From contig JAKSIE010000005.1 of the NCBI GenBank assembly GCA_024398995.1, positions 1 to 64,000 on the forward strand: DNA of 64,000 bases. Direction: 5' to 3'. Numbering within the stretch: position 1 is the first letter of the stretch; each line of letters begins with the position of its first letter. A model generated the notes under the pieces. The model saw nothing but the letters and a program-made list of their open reading frames with translations, had not been told where the DNA came from and searched no databases. Shown here piece after piece: positions 26,194-35,163 of this stretch. The stretch is from Fibrobacter sp. (GTDB taxonomy: Bacteria > Fibrobacterota > Fibrobacteria > Fibrobacterales > Fibrobacteraceae). A program made the translations under genes and the position numbers.

Positions 26194-27291
26194 TTACACG
26201 TTGAAGCGGAACAGCATGATGTCACCGTCCTGCACCACGTATTCCTTACCTTCGGTACGGAGCACGCCGGCTTCCTTGGCGGCGTTCCAGCTACCGTACT
26301 TGACGAAGTCGTCGTAGCTCAGGGTTTCGGCGCGGATAAAGCCGCGTTCGAAGTCGGAGTGGATGACGCCTGCGCACTGGGGAGCCTTGAAGCCAGCTTC
26401 GAAGGTCCATGCACGGCATTCCTTTTCGCCTGCGGTGAGGAAGGTGCGAAGGCCGAGGATTTCGTAACCCTTGCGGACTACGGCGTCCAAACCGGATTCC
26501 TTGAGGCCAAGGTCCTTCAAGAATTCCACCTTGTCGGCAGGTTCCATCTGGGAGAGTTCTTCTTCGATCTTACCGCTGATCATGATCACTTCGTGGCCGT
26601 TCTTGGCGGCGTATTCCTTAAGAGCTTCTACATAAGCGTTGCCGGTGAGGATGTCGTCTTCCTTCACGTTGGCGCAGTAGAACAGAGGCTTTGCTGTGAG
26701 CAAGGCCAGGTCCTTGATGATCTGGTCCATTTCTTCGCTTTCGCCGGCGAGACCGCGGGCGGCCTTACCTTCCTGGAAGGCGTCGCGGAGCTTTTCGCAG
26801 GCGGCCAAGCGAGCCTTGGCTTCGGCACCACCCATACGGGCATTCTTGGCTTCGGTAGCCAAGCGCTTTTCCACGGATTCCAGGTCCTTCAGGATCAGTT
26901 CTGTTTCGATGATTTCGACGTCGCGGACCGGATCCACGGAGCCGTGGACGTGAACGATATCGCCGTCGTCAAAGCAGCGGACCACTTCCATAATAGCCTG
27001 GCATTCACGGATGTGGGTGAGGAACTGGTTGCCAAGGCCTTCGCCCTGGGCAGCGCCCTTTACAAGACCTGCAATGTCCACGAACTCGGTAACGGCAGGA
27101 ACGATGGACTTGGGATTGTAAACCTTGACCAGTTCGTCCAGACGGTAGTCGGGGACGTTCACCATGCCCACGTTGGGGTCGATAGTGCAGAAGGGGTAGT
27201 TGGCGGCTTCGGCGCCTGCATTGGTGATTGCGTTAAAGATGGTGCTCTTACCGACGTTGGGCAAGCCTACGATACCACATTTAAAACCCAT
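26194..27291 (-). CDS. ychF: Ribosome-binding ATPase YchF
   Basis: 365 residues, normal length. An Obg-type P-loop domain (GLPNVGKST at 8-16), switch regions with DIAGLV (about 72), the NxxE-type nucleotide-specificity motif in place of NKxD (CANVKEDD, about 209-216; this family prefers ATP), a coiled-coil insert (about 130-200) and a C-terminal TGS domain ending [28 protein letters not shown]-like. YchF binds the 50S and 70S ribosome and is linked to stress responses and leaderless translation in E. coli. The ATG at 27291 is preceded by GGAG. Single-gene unit. Confidence 0.96.
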   Translation of the reverse strand: MGFKCGIVGLPNVGKSTIFNAITNAGAEAANYPFCTIDPNVGMVNVPDYRLDELVKVYNPKSIVPAVTEFVDIAGLVKGAAQGEGLGNQFLTHIRECQAIMEVVRCFDDGDIVHVHGSVDPVRDVEIIETELILKDLESVEKRLATEAKNARMGGAEAKARLAACEKLRDAFQEGKAARGLAGESEEMDQIIKDLALLTAKPLFYCANVKEDDILTGNAYVEALKEYAAKNGHEVIMISGKIEEELSQMEPADKVEFLKDLGLKESGLDAVVRKGYEILGLRTFLTAGEKECRAWTFEAGFKAPQCAGVIHSDFERGFIRAETLSYDDFVKYGSWNAAKEAGVLRTEGKEYVVQDGDIMLFRFNV

Positions 27292-27403
27292 GATAATCTC
27301 CGTTTAAGGGGCGGTTTGTTCCGCCTTGTAATTTTTGCGTTGTAAAGTTAGTAAAAATGGACTTTCCGCGCGGTTCCGAAAATTCTATTTTACCCGCCCG
27401 AAT

Positions 27404-28762
27404 ATGGCAAATGCAAAGAACATGGACTTGCTCTCGGGCTCGATTTGGGATAAGATCCTTATGTTTGCCATGCCCTTGGCGGCCAGTTCCATTTTCCAGC
27501 AACTGTTTAATTCGGCTGACGTGGCTGTGGTTGGTAAGTTTGCTGGCGATGCGGCCCTGGCTGCGGTGGGGGCGAATACCTTTATAATTAATCTGATGGT
27601 TAATCTCTTTGTGGGGCTTTCCATCGGTGCCAATGTGGTGGTGGCTAATGCGTTAGGTGAACGTAGTACCAGGGTCGTGTCCAGAGGCGTCCATACGTCG
27701 ATTGCGGTTTCTATTGTGTGCGGAATTTTGCTTTCGGTGGTGGGAATCGTTTTTGCAAGATCCATCCTAAGTGCCATCGCTACACCCTCCGACATTCTTG
27801 ACGCCGCCGTACTTTACTTCCGCATCTACTTTGTAGGTATGCCCTTTATTATGTTGTACAACTTTTGTGCGGCAATCCTTAGGAGTAAGGGCGATACCAA
27901 GCGGCCGTTTTACGTATTGCTGGTTTCTGGTGCTATCAATCTTGCTCTGAACATTATCTTCGTCGTGGGATTCCATATGGATGTGGACGGCGTGGCCATT
28001 GCTACCGTCATAGCCAATGTCATCAGTTCCCTCGCGGTTCTTTACTTTTTGATGCACGAAGTGGGCCCCTTCAAGTTTGAATTCTGGAAACTTCGTGTTA
28101 CGCCTTTCATTCTTAGTCGCATCATAAAAATCGGACTTCCCGCCGGTGTGCAGGGCGCGCTATTCTCCTTTAGTAATGTTTGTATTCAATCTGCAATTAA
28201 CAGCTTAGGTTCTACTGCGGTGGCTGCATCCGCGGTAGCCATGAACCCCGAACTGATTGTGTATTTTTGGCTCGCCTCCTTTGGCCATGCCTGCGTCACG
28301 TTTGTGGGCCAGAACTATGGCGCACGTAACTTGGAACGTTGCCGCAAGGTTGTCCGTTGGACAATTTTCCTTTCGGGATTGTCTACCTTTACTTTGGGTG
28401 CCTTGACCTGCCTTTTCTATCATCCCATCCTTTCTATTTTCACCAACGACGAAAGTGTGATTGCCACCGGAGCCTACCGCGTATTCATTGTCATCGGCCT
28501 GGAATTTATCAATGTCCTTATTGACGTTACTTCTGGCGCCCTCCGCGGAATGGGCAAGTCTATGCTTCCCACCCTGATCTGTGTCTTTGGCATTTGTGGC
28601 GTGAGAATTTCCTGGGTGTTCTTCATGTTCCCCAAATTTGGCACATTCAAGGCTCTTATGCTCTGCTATCCCATAAGCTGGCTTACTGCAGGGACCATCT
28701 TGGTTTGTGTTTACATGGTATTTGTGCGGAAAACGCGAATGGAGTGGGCGAAAGATTCTTAG
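27404..28762 (+). CDS. MATE-family multidrug/Na+ antiporter
   Basis: 452 residues with about 12 hydrophobic helices in two homologous halves. Hallmarks are IWDKILMFAMPLAASSIFQQ at the start, LFNSADVAVVGKFAGDAALAAVG, ALRSKGDTKRP-like loops (AAILRSKGDTKRP), and the second-half counterpart GLPAGVQGALFSFSNVCIQSAINSLG. It exports cationic compounds in exchange for Na+ or H+. The ATG at 27404 was chosen over an upstream frame extension because the protein proper starts with MANAKNMDLLSG. A lipoprotein gene follows after 20 bp. Substrate unknown. Confidence 0.92.
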   Translation: MANAKNMDLLSGSIWDKILMFAMPLAASSIFQQLFNSADVAVVGKFAGDAALAAVGANTFIINLMVNLFVGLSIGANVVVANALGERSTRVVSRGVHTSIAVSIVCGILLSVVGIVFARSILSAIATPSDILDAAVLYFRIYFVGMPFIMLYNFCAAILRSKGDTKRPFYVLLVSGAINLALNIIFVVGFHMDVDGVAIATVIANVISSLAVLYFLMHEVGPFKFEFWKLRVTPFILSRIIKIGLPAGVQGALFSFSNVCIQSAINSLGSTAVAASAVAMNPELIVYFWLASFGHACVTFVGQNYGARNLERCRKVVRWTIFLSGLSTFTLGALTCLFYHPILSIFTNDESVIATGAYRVFIVIGLEFINVLIDVTSGALRGMGKSMLPTLICVFGICGVRISWVFFMFPKFGTFKALMLCYPISWLTAGTILVCVYMVFVRKTRMEWAKDS

Positions 28763-28782
28763 GGAGTTTTATATATTTCCTA

Positions 28783-30024
28783 ATGATGAAAAGTTTTGCA
28801 AATAAAATTATGTTGTTTAGCTTGGCTTCTCTTTGTTGCCTTGCTATGACAGCTTGCGTTTATGAACCGGAACAGTATATTGCCAAGGAATCTGGCAATG
28901 ATTCTGGGGATTCCGAGACTTTGGATGTGGGTACTATCTATGCAGTGAACCAAGGTTACCAGATTTGTAACCCCTCCATTAGCCAGGATCTTGATAAATA
29001 TCCCGGGGCCATGTTGTGGTTGAATTTTAGTGGTTCTCTGGGTGTAAAATCCGACGATTCTACTTACAATGTAAAGAAGGCTGGCGAACACGATCGCTTA
29101 ACCGTGTCGGACTCTACCAATAAGGTGCTTTGGTTTGTCAAGATTGATACGGCCAATGGTGACTGTGAATTCCAGGATCCGGAATGGAGTACCCATGGAA
29201 ATTATATTGCCGCACTTCGTGCCTTTGACAGAACTGGCGGAAAATGCAAAAGTGAAAACCGTGAATTCGGCATTATTGCAATCCGTATGAGCGATAAGAA
29301 AAGATTCACGTTCTATAGCGAGGGAATCAGCAGTGAGGCAACTCCTCATTTGTGGATTGATCCTTCCGCTAAGCTGAATCCCGAAGCTGATGATTCTACC
29401 ATCGAAGGTTTCTTTGGTACAAATAACGTTCGCCTGACCTATGTTGCAGAAGACAAGCAGAATGTTCTGTTCGTGGATTTTGCTGATGTAAAGTCTAAGA
29501 AGGACTTGGAAAAGGCTTTGGCCAACCCGAAGAAAATGAAGGGCCCTGAAGACACTAAGGATGGCTACATCGAAAGCCAGCTTTTCTCTCCTGATGGAAA
29601 GTTCGTGGTTTACAACGTCATTGAAAATTCCATGACCGGCTGGAACGCCTATATTCAGGAAGTGTCCGAAACATCTTCCCCGATCCGAATCGAAAAACTG
29701 GACGGAATGATGTCTGCTCCTGCACAACCTCACTGGTTCCAGTACGACGGTCGTTTGTTCGTGACTTGGGCTGAGTTCCCCAATGGCGAAATCATGACGG
29801 GCCAGCAGAAGAATCTTCTTGATAAATCCATGCATGATGGCTCTGGTGGAAGGACTGCAATGCGTGAGGTGTCATTGCTTGAAGGAGCTCCTGCGGATCT
29901 TGCGGTTACCTGGATCGGCGACGTGCGACAGATTTCTCCCATCCCCACGATTGGTGGACGTTCCTCTGATGGCCGTTTCCTTGCGACTGGCGATAGCAAG
30001 GCTTTCTTGATTAAACTTCCGTGA
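28783..30024 (+). CDS. Lipoprotein with TolB-like beta-propeller character
   Basis: 413 residues; ATG at 28783 or 28786. The signal peptide ends in MTAC, so Cys25 would be lipidated. The mature part has repeated WD/TolB-like elements: NGDCEFQDPEWSTHGNYIAA, ESQLFSPDGKFVVYNVI and SAPAQPHWFQYDGRLFVTWA. These suggest a beta-propeller, probably a binding or assembly platform in the periplasm. It overlaps the next gene's alternative GTG start, with the outer-membrane protein ATG nine bases after its stop. TATATT at 28772-28777 is five bases upstream of the first ATG. Confidence 0.75.
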   Translation: MMKSFANKIMLFSLASLCCLAMTACVYEPEQYIAKESGNDSGDSETLDVGTIYAVNQGYQICNPSISQDLDKYPGAMLWLNFSGSLGVKSDDSTYNVKKAGEHDRLTVSDSTNKVLWFVKIDTANGDCEFQDPEWSTHGNYIAALRAFDRTGGKCKSENREFGIIAIRMSDKKRFTFYSEGISSEATPHLWIDPSAKLNPEADDSTIEGFFGTNNVRLTYVAEDKQNVLFVDFADVKSKKDLEKALANPKKMKGPEDTKDGYIESQLFSPDGKFVVYNVIENSMTGWNAYIQEVSETSSPIRIEKLDGMMSAPAQPHWFQYDGRLFVTWAEFPNGEIMTGQQKNLLDKSMHDGSGGRTAMREVSLLEGAPADLAVTWIGDVRQISPIPTIGGRSSDGRFLATGDSKAFLIKLP

Positions 30025-30032
30025 GGCTTAGA

Positions 30033-31160
30033 ATGAAAATGAATTCGAAGAAAATTTGCGGAATGTTTGCCCTGACTGCGGTTTGCACTGTGGCCCTTGT
30101 TGCTGGCTTTAAGGCTCCTGTCGAAGTGGCTACCCCGTGGGAATCCATTGGCGGTTGCGGTGCTGGCGGCTCTGGCGGTGGTGCTGGTGACGGTATCAAG
30201 TGGATTGGTCAGGGAGTGTCTGGCGGTTACCTTGAAGTGGAAGCCTTTACCAAGTACACTGTGGGTCAGAATTTCTCTGGGGTGACCTTGACTCCTCATT
30301 TGTCCATGAAGCCCACCTGGTCTACAAAGCTAGGGCTAAGCATTCCTTGGATGAGCCATCGCGGCGAGGTACAGTATCGTACAAACCAGGTTCCTGCGGA
30401 TCGTTCTACCGGTGGCCTTGGCGATGTGTCCTTTGACTTTAGCAAGACAATCGGTAGCGGAGGCGCAGCCTCCCTTTCTGCAAGTCTTTCTTTGCCGACG
30501 GGGCAGTACGACATTAAACGTGGTACAGACGCTGCCCAGTTGATTTTGCCCAGTAGTTTCCAGAAAGGTTCTGGCTTGTACAGCCTTACCTTAGGCTGGG
30601 ACTACAGCCGTGATACGGATAAGGGCATTTGGCTTTATGGTTTGACTTACACTCATCCTTTCGCGATGCACTTGTTCTCTGGCGAGAACGAATTTAACGA
30701 CACCTACTGGAAGAATATTGAACGTAAGGGAGACCGATTCAACTATCGCTTTAAACCCTATGGTGAAAACGACCTAGGCGCCTATACGCCGCCTACGGTG
30801 GGAGGCTCCATTGCTTATGGTTATCGCGGTCGTCAGGGAATTGTGCAGTCCATCGGTTTGAATTTCTCCGCACCTCTTGGCGTGGCCTGGATTTCTTCTG
30901 AAAAGACTGGTACTTATGACCCTCGCCCGGACCCGGATCACAAGGCCTGGTCAGCAGCCATCGCCTACGGTATTGAATTCTCTAATGCGGATTATCCTGT
31001 GTTCTTGGCTTTGTCCATTCCTATTCATGATAAGGCTAACGCACCGAACCCGGATAACGAGTATGACGAAAAGCCAATGAGGGCGTGGAACGCTCCCGAT
31101 TGGAGTGACATCGGCCAGCAGTGGACGATTGCTGTGGGCGTCAAGGGAAGTTTCTTCTAA
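30033..31160 (+). CDS. Outer-membrane beta-barrel protein
   Basis: 375 residues from the ATG at 30033, six bases after GAGG; a GTG at 30021 is in frame but less likely. Signal peptide (MKMNSKKICGMFALTAVCTVALVAG), then a Gly-rich segment (CGAGGSGGGAG, about 44-56), then a long series of amphipathic strands typical of a transporter-like barrel (LTPHLSMKPTWSTKLGLSIPW, GGLGDVSFDFSKTIG, SLSLPTGQYD), ending with an aromatic residue (GSFF), as outer-membrane proteins usually do. It resembles proteins of the phenol-degradation meta-pathway transporter type. Probably co-transcribed with the upstream lipoprotein. Confidence 0.75.
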   Translation: MKMNSKKICGMFALTAVCTVALVAGFKAPVEVATPWESIGGCGAGGSGGGAGDGIKWIGQGVSGGYLEVEAFTKYTVGQNFSGVTLTPHLSMKPTWSTKLGLSIPWMSHRGEVQYRTNQVPADRSTGGLGDVSFDFSKTIGSGGAASLSASLSLPTGQYDIKRGTDAAQLILPSSFQKGSGLYSLTLGWDYSRDTDKGIWLYGLTYTHPFAMHLFSGENEFNDTYWKNIERKGDRFNYRFKPYGENDLGAYTPPTVGGSIAYGYRGRQGIVQSIGLNFSAPLGVAWISSEKTGTYDPRPDPDHKAWSAAIAYGIEFSNADYPVFLALSIPIHDKANAPNPDNEYDEKPMRAWNAPDWSDIGQQWTIAVGVKGSFF

Positions 31161-31199
31161 TGACGCAAGGGGGCTCCTCCCCCCTGGACCCCCTGGCCT

Positions 31200-31244
31200 G
31201 AAACTTACTTTGTAAGTTTCTAGGGTGTAGGGGGCACGGCCCCC
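31200..31244. repeat. Pair of short perfect inverted repeats
   Basis: GAAACTTAC-TTT-GTAAGTTTC (31200-31220) and GGGGGC-ACG-GCCCCC (31230-31244), both perfect with 3-base loops. No T-run follows either of them. Base composition is extreme compared with the genes on both sides. Confidence 0.75.
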
Positions 31245-31322
31245 TTCAACCTACCCCCGTCAACATATAAGAACCGCATGTTCGCCATAGGTTTTGCGGG
31301 ATGTCTCTCGCCCTATCGTAAA

Positions 31323-31778
31323 GTTCCAAAGCTCTCGAAAAAAGGTTCCCGCAAAAATTACAGAAGGCAGTGCTTTTGGACGCCTTCTTTTTTTTGTTTC
31401 CGAAGAGTTGGGGCGAGTCGGGCGGTTTAAGATTTGAGTAGTATAAGATTCGGGGCGATTTGGCGAGCTTTGGAATGCTGTCCTGTCGGGAGGCTCCGCC
31501 CTAACGGGCTACACCCGCTTCGCGGACTCCCTCCAGTCCAGTTCCAAAGCTCTCGAAAAAAGGTTCCCGCAAAAATTACAGAAGGCAGTGCTTTTGGACG
31601 CCTTCTTTTTTTTGTTTCCGAAGAGTTGGGGCGAGTCGGGCGGTTTAAGATTTGAGTAGTATAAGATTCGGGGCGATTTGGCGAGCTTTGGAATGCTGTC
31701 CTGTCGGGAGGCTCCGCCCTAACGGGCTACACCCGCTTCGCGGACTCCCTCCAGTCCAGTTCCAAAGCTCTCGAAAAA
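31323..31778 (+). repeat. 218-bp direct tandem repeat, two copies plus 20-bp third start
   Basis: The unit begins with GTTCCAAAGCTCTCG at 31323, 31541 and 31759, giving a period of exactly 218 bp, and the two full copies look identical. Each unit contains a terminator-like hairpin (GAAGGC...GCCTTC followed by eight T) and an internal inverted repeat (TTCCAAAGCTC near its start, GAGCTTTGGAA near its middle). The G/C-rich end reads GGAGGCTCCGCC. The third copy breaks off after about 20 bp. Confidence 0.93.
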
Positions 31779-31907
31779 TCGCTACTTGATGGAATTGAGA
31801 AGAAGACGTTCGCCAGGACGCCTTCTTTTGTTTCGAATAATCGGGACGAATTTAGGGGTAGGGGCCCCCTGAGTAGGGAGTTTACTCCTCCCCATACGGG
31901 GACCAGC

Positions 31908-32108
31908 CACACTAAGGAACAAGTTCCTAAGTGTGTTGCAGCCACTCAGACACGAGAAAAAGTCTGGGTCTTGGGCACGAACTTTTGTGAGTTGGGGTTC
32001 CAGGCTAATGAACACTTAGGGCTTCAGCCCTTAGTGAGAATTGTCCTCACAGAGGACAAGTCTTTGTAAGTGCTAAAGCACTAACAAATGCTTCATCCAC
32101 TCTGTGGA
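31908..32108. repeat. Array of short hairpins upstream of the recombinase 3' end
   Basis: Inverted repeats at 31908-31935, 32013-32036, 32041-32059 and 32063-32088, plus a weaker one at 32096-32108. Three of them share a geometry: an inner 6-bp stem closed by a 2-base loop, one symmetric mismatch (A-A or T-T), then an outer 4-6 bp stem. Examples of arms are CACACT-A-AGGAAC, CACT-T-AGGGCT and TTTGT-A-AGTGCT. Confidence 0.75.
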
Positions 32109-32131
32109 CGCGCAAAGCCCCTTGCATCATC

Positions 32132-33061
32132 TTACGCTCGGGGGTGTGTCTTCTTGAATGCTTCCCTTAGTCTTTCGGCGCTGACGTGGGTGTATACCTG
32201 CGTTGTAGAAATGCTTTCGTGCCCCAGCATTTCTTTGACGCTCATGATTTCTGCTCCGTTCTCCAGCAGGTGCGTTGCGAAGCTGTGACGTAGAACGTGG
32301 GGGCTAGCCTTGCCCTCCCACCCGATGTCTCGGAGCAGGTCATGGATGTCGTTGCGCAAGGTTCTTAGACCAAAGGGCTTGCCGTCTTGGCTCAAGAATA
32401 CGTAGCCAGTAGGGGAGGGCAAGTGACCCGCTTCCCGTTGTTTTTCCTTGAATTCATCGATGCGGGCCAGCATTGATTCAGTAACGGGAACGATGCGTTC
32501 CTTGTTGCCTTTACCGATGACGCGTACCAGGTGTTCTTTCTCTTGAATCTGGTTCCAGCAGAGCCCTTGGCATTCCGAGATTCGCAGGCCGGACCCGTAG
32601 ATAAGTTCAAGCAGAAGTCGAGCGCGCAGCTGGGGCAGGGTAGGGTTTTCAAGCTCTGGAAATTTTTCCTCGGCCAGGTCTTTTTGACTCATGAAATTCA
32701 CCAGGCGCTTGGGGCGCTTGGGCATGGGTACGTTCCCTGCAGGATTCGTAGACAGGACCTTGGAACGGACTAGGTACTTCCCGAAACTTTTAAGTGCCGC
32801 AAGATGTTCGCAGATGCTTGTGGGGGCAAGGCCCTGCTTAATCTTCATGTTCCAAACAAAACTTTTCACGTTGGTTTCGGTGAAGGCCTCCAGAGCCGGC
32901 GCGGAACTTTTAGCGGTACCTTCGGCGGATCCTCCACTGTTGCCTAGATGCTCCGTAAACTTATCAAGGGACTTTCGATAGGTGTCCACGGTACGGGGCG
33001 AGAAGTGCCGCTGTACTTCGAGATAGGTTAAAAAGTGCTGGATTTGTTCAGAAAGGTCCAT
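32132..33061 (-). CDS. XerC/XerD-type tyrosine recombinase
   Basis: 309 residues, normal for the family. N-terminal SAM-like DNA-binding domain (about 5-110), catalytic domain with the full set of residues Arg160, Lys184, His255, Arg258, His281 and nucleophile Tyr290. Sequence matches chromosome-dimer resolvases (LRHSFATHLLENGA, VKEMLGHESISTTQVYTH). It most probably acts on dif, although no dif-like 28-mer was seen in the window. The stretch at 40-60 (Gly/Ser/Ala-rich) is a short insertion. Whether it is XerC or XerD cannot be decided without the partner gene. The repeat-rich region lies just beyond its stop. Confidence 0.9.
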   Translation of the reverse strand: MDLSEQIQHFLTYLEVQRHFSPRTVDTYRKSLDKFTEHLGNSGGSAEGTAKSSAPALEAFTETNVKSFVWNMKIKQGLAPTSICEHLAALKSFGKYLVRSKVLSTNPAGNVPMPKRPKRLVNFMSQKDLAEEKFPELENPTLPQLRARLLLELIYGSGLRISECQGLCWNQIQEKEHLVRVIGKGNKERIVPVTESMLARIDEFKEKQREAGHLPSPTGYVFLSQDGKPFGLRTLRNDIHDLLRDIGWEGKASPHVLRHSFATHLLENGAEIMSVKEMLGHESISTTQVYTHVSAERLREAFKKTHPRA

Positions 33062-33073
33062 TTATGTATATTC

Positions 33074-33102
33074 TTGAAATATTGGTACTCCAAAAATAAT
33101 CT
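33074..33102 (+). promoter_or_regulatory. Putative promoter of the PorV-like gene
   Basis: TTGAAA (33074-33079), 17-bp spacer, TAATCT (33097-33102), within the 58-bp divergent interval between the recombinase and the PorV-like gene. The spacer includes TTGGTACTCCAA, loosely similar to the palindromes at 3292 and 3407. Confidence 0.45.
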
Positions 33103-33119
33103 ATCTTGAAAGTCAAGTT

Positions 33120-34442
33120 ATGACATTGACAGGAAAATTTTTCTCTTTTGAAAAGCGAGGGGTCTGTGGTCTTCTCGTTGCTCTCCTGTTGTCCAACGTC
33201 TCCTTTGCTGCCGACCGCGTGGTTGGTGCAAACTCTTCCCTTGAAGTTAATCCCGGTGCCCGTTCCGCGGCGTTGGGTTCCGCAGCCATGGCTGTGGATG
33301 GAGATTACCTCGGCCTTACAGCCAATCCTTACCAGTTGTCCAACGTGAATTACGCCTGGGCATCCCTTTCCCATACGGAGTATTACGAGAATACCAAGTT
33401 TGACTATGCTTCTGCAGTTGTTCCTCTTGGAAAGGACCAGGGCCTCGGTATTTCTTTCGCACGATTTGGCGCCAACGATATTCCATACATCAAAGATGGT
33501 GAACCGCTTCCGGAGGGATTCCTTTACAATACCCTTTCCATTGCGGACTGGATGTTCTCCGTATCCTACGGCAGAAAGCTTTTTGAACGGTTCGATGTGG
33601 GTGTTTCTTTCCACGGTCTGTATCGAGACTTGGACCAGTCCGGCTTTGGCTTCCGCAGCGATATTGGTGTGCGCTACCACGTCATTGACCAGCTTTATGT
33701 GTCTGCTTTGCTGAAGGGCTGGACTTCCTCTGCCACTGCCTGGGGTTCTGGCGAGTTTGAATATACCTCTCCTGAAGTCTACCTGGCAGCAAGCTACGGT
33801 CTCGACGTTCCTTACCTTTACGGTAAGCTGGGGATGTACTGGCAGAGTGCCGGTCTGTTCCACCAGGAATCCAGGGAAATGGGATTTAGTAACGACGACC
33901 GTGGCGGCCGCATTTGGGAAAGTCCCTTGGACTGGCTTTCCGGTGGTCGCGGTGGCCTGGAAATGATATTTGACTTTGGGTTGTCCCTTCGCTTGGGCTT
34001 GAGCAGCTTTACCACGTTCCAGAGCGTAACTGCAGGTGCGGGTATTGTCATTGCCAAGTTCCTTAAGATAGACTACGCCTTTGAGTCCCATCCGGTCCTT
34101 TCGCCGGTTCATCGCATCAGCGTAAGCTTTAGCCCCTACTTGTTCTCCAAGAAGCCTCGTCCGGGTACGCCGGAGGCCCAGTCCACAGTCCGTAAGCCCA
34201 CGCTCCTGACGGAGGAAGTGGAGGAGGAAGAGGTAACTGTAGCCCAGATTCCCGAAATCGTGGAGGAAAAGGCCGAACCGGAGTCCTCCGCAGAACCTGT
34301 TTCCCCGTCTAAAGCAGAAGCTCAGTCTGTAGTTGAACCTGTGGAATCCACCGACAATCAGGCTGTCCAGCCGCAAAAAAATGCTGAACCGGCACCTGCC
34401 GCAGGCATGATTGTGGAAACTGATGATGAAATTTTGGAGTAA
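33120..34442 (+). CDS. PorV/UPF0164-like outer-membrane protein
   Basis: 440 residues. A signal peptide (ending about SFAAD) is followed by the family opening VNPGARSAALGSAAMAVDGDYLGLTANPYQLS. This corresponds to the GARxxGMGGA...NPA motif of FadL-like PorV/PorQ proteins. A barrel of amphipathic strands follows to about 350, and a long acidic, Pro/Glu/Ala-rich tail (about 355-440) is unusual for the family. PorV-like proteins act with surface-protein export or as lipid/hydrophobic channels. It heads a same-strand series of envelope genes. Confidence 0.8.
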   Translation: MTLTGKFFSFEKRGVCGLLVALLLSNVSFAADRVVGANSSLEVNPGARSAALGSAAMAVDGDYLGLTANPYQLSNVNYAWASLSHTEYYENTKFDYASAVVPLGKDQGLGISFARFGANDIPYIKDGEPLPEGFLYNTLSIADWMFSVSYGRKLFERFDVGVSFHGLYRDLDQSGFGFRSDIGVRYHVIDQLYVSALLKGWTSSATAWGSGEFEYTSPEVYLAASYGLDVPYLYGKLGMYWQSAGLFHQESREMGFSNDDRGGRIWESPLDWLSGGRGGLEMIFDFGLSLRLGLSSFTTFQSVTAGAGIVIAKFLKIDYAFESHPVLSPVHRISVSFSPYLFSKKPRPGTPEAQSTVRKPTLLTEEVEEEEVTVAQIPEIVEEKAEPESSAEPVSPSKAEAQSVVEPVESTDNQAVQPQKNAEPAPAAGMIVETDDEILE

Positions 34443-34512
34443 AATACCCTAAAAAAGGTTATTTTACGTGATGAACCTCACTTTCTGCAAATAAATAGGC
34501 TATATTTTTAGC

Positions 34513-35157
34513 ATGCCTGAATTGAAGAATTATCGCGAAGTTGGAAATTTTGATTTGCTTTCTGCACCCCTCAATCCGATTGGGGCCTTTGATGCTGAAC
34601 AGTTCAAAAAGCAGGTTCGCGACCTTCTAGCCGAAAAACAGGATGAAAAGTTCATTGCTGTGGACCTGGCTGGTCTGGATTTCGTGTACAGCGATGCTTA
34701 CAACGCATTCATCATGTTCCAGCAGGAAATGTCCAGCCGTGGCGGTATGTTTGCCGTTCTCACCAACAACAAGATTATTGTTGATGGCTTGAAAAAGGCC
34801 GGTCTCGACAAGACGATCAAGGTTTTCGCCTACGAGGCTGATCTGATGTCTTTCTCCTTGCACGCTCCGGCCACTGCCGAAGAATCTTCCGAACATGCCG
34901 AAGTAGAATCCGGTTCTGTTGCTTCTCAGAACATCAGTGCTGAGATCAAGTCCGCTTCCGCAGACCGCCACACGGGTTCCCATCGCCGCTTCACCAAGAG
35001 CTTCAACGCTATTGCCAAGGAAGAAGAAAAGAAATCCCAGAAGAAGGGCCTGGACATGCCGTTCGAGGAAGAATCCTCTTCTGCACATATCGTCATTATC
35101 GTCATCGTGTTGCTCTTGGCTGTGGTTGGCGGCATCCTGGCATTCCTTTTCCTTTAA
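34513..35157 (+). CDS. STAS-domain protein tethered by a C-terminal TM helix
   Basis: 214 residues. An N-terminal STAS domain (about 8-110) has the beta-alpha pattern KFIAVDLAGLDFVYSDAYNAFIMF, in which SDAYN stands where anti-anti-sigma factors have the DSSG phosphorylation loop. A polar, charged linker follows (about 115-188), and a single hydrophobic helix lies at the very C-terminus (about 190-214). Free STAS proteins are usually cytosolic, so tail-anchoring is unusual. It may localise a signalling or polarity function to the membrane. TATATT at 34501-34506 lies six bases before the ATG and no ribosome-binding site is seen. Confidence 0.75.
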   Translation: MPELKNYREVGNFDLLSAPLNPIGAFDAEQFKKQVRDLLAEKQDEKFIAVDLAGLDFVYSDAYNAFIMFQQEMSSRGGMFAVLTNNKIIVDGLKKAGLDKTIKVFAYEADLMSFSLHAPATAEESSEHAEVESGSVASQNISAEIKSASADRHTGSHRRFTKSFNAIAKEEEKKSQKKGLDMPFEEESSSAHIVIIVIVLLLAVVGGILAFLFL

Positions 35158-35163
35158 TTTCCG

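Larger units (their letters stand above)
31161..32131. other. Gene-free region with tandem and inverted repeats
   Basis: Nearly 1 kb with no credible gene. From left to right: G/C-rich inverted repeats (31200-31220 and 31230-31244), a 218-bp tandem duplication (31323-31758), a hairpin similar to the terminator inside the repeat (around 31795-31830), and a cluster of four to five short hairpins (31908-32108). The next feature is the 3' end of a site-specific recombinase gene. Confidence 0.8.

Noticed and set aside
28594-28782. N-terminal extension of the propeller lipoprotein into the MATE gene
   Set aside because: The extension overlaps the MATE coding region in another frame, while a lipoprotein signal begins at 28783.
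31434-31655. 73-codon frame inside the tandem repeat
   Set aside because: It follows the repeat structure, has no ribosome-binding site and no protein-like character.
31323-31778. CRISPR array
   Set aside because: The unit is 218 bp with no short repeat-spacer alternation and no cas genes nearby.
31908-32131. Integron attC sites beside an integron integrase
   Set aside because: The hairpins lack clear RYYYAAC/GTTRRRY pairs, the spacing holds no gene cassettes, and the recombinase is of XerC/D type without an IntI-specific insert that I can see.
33062-33119. dif site next to the recombinase
   Set aside because: No 11-6-11 arrangement resembling dif was found by eye here or elsewhere in the window.
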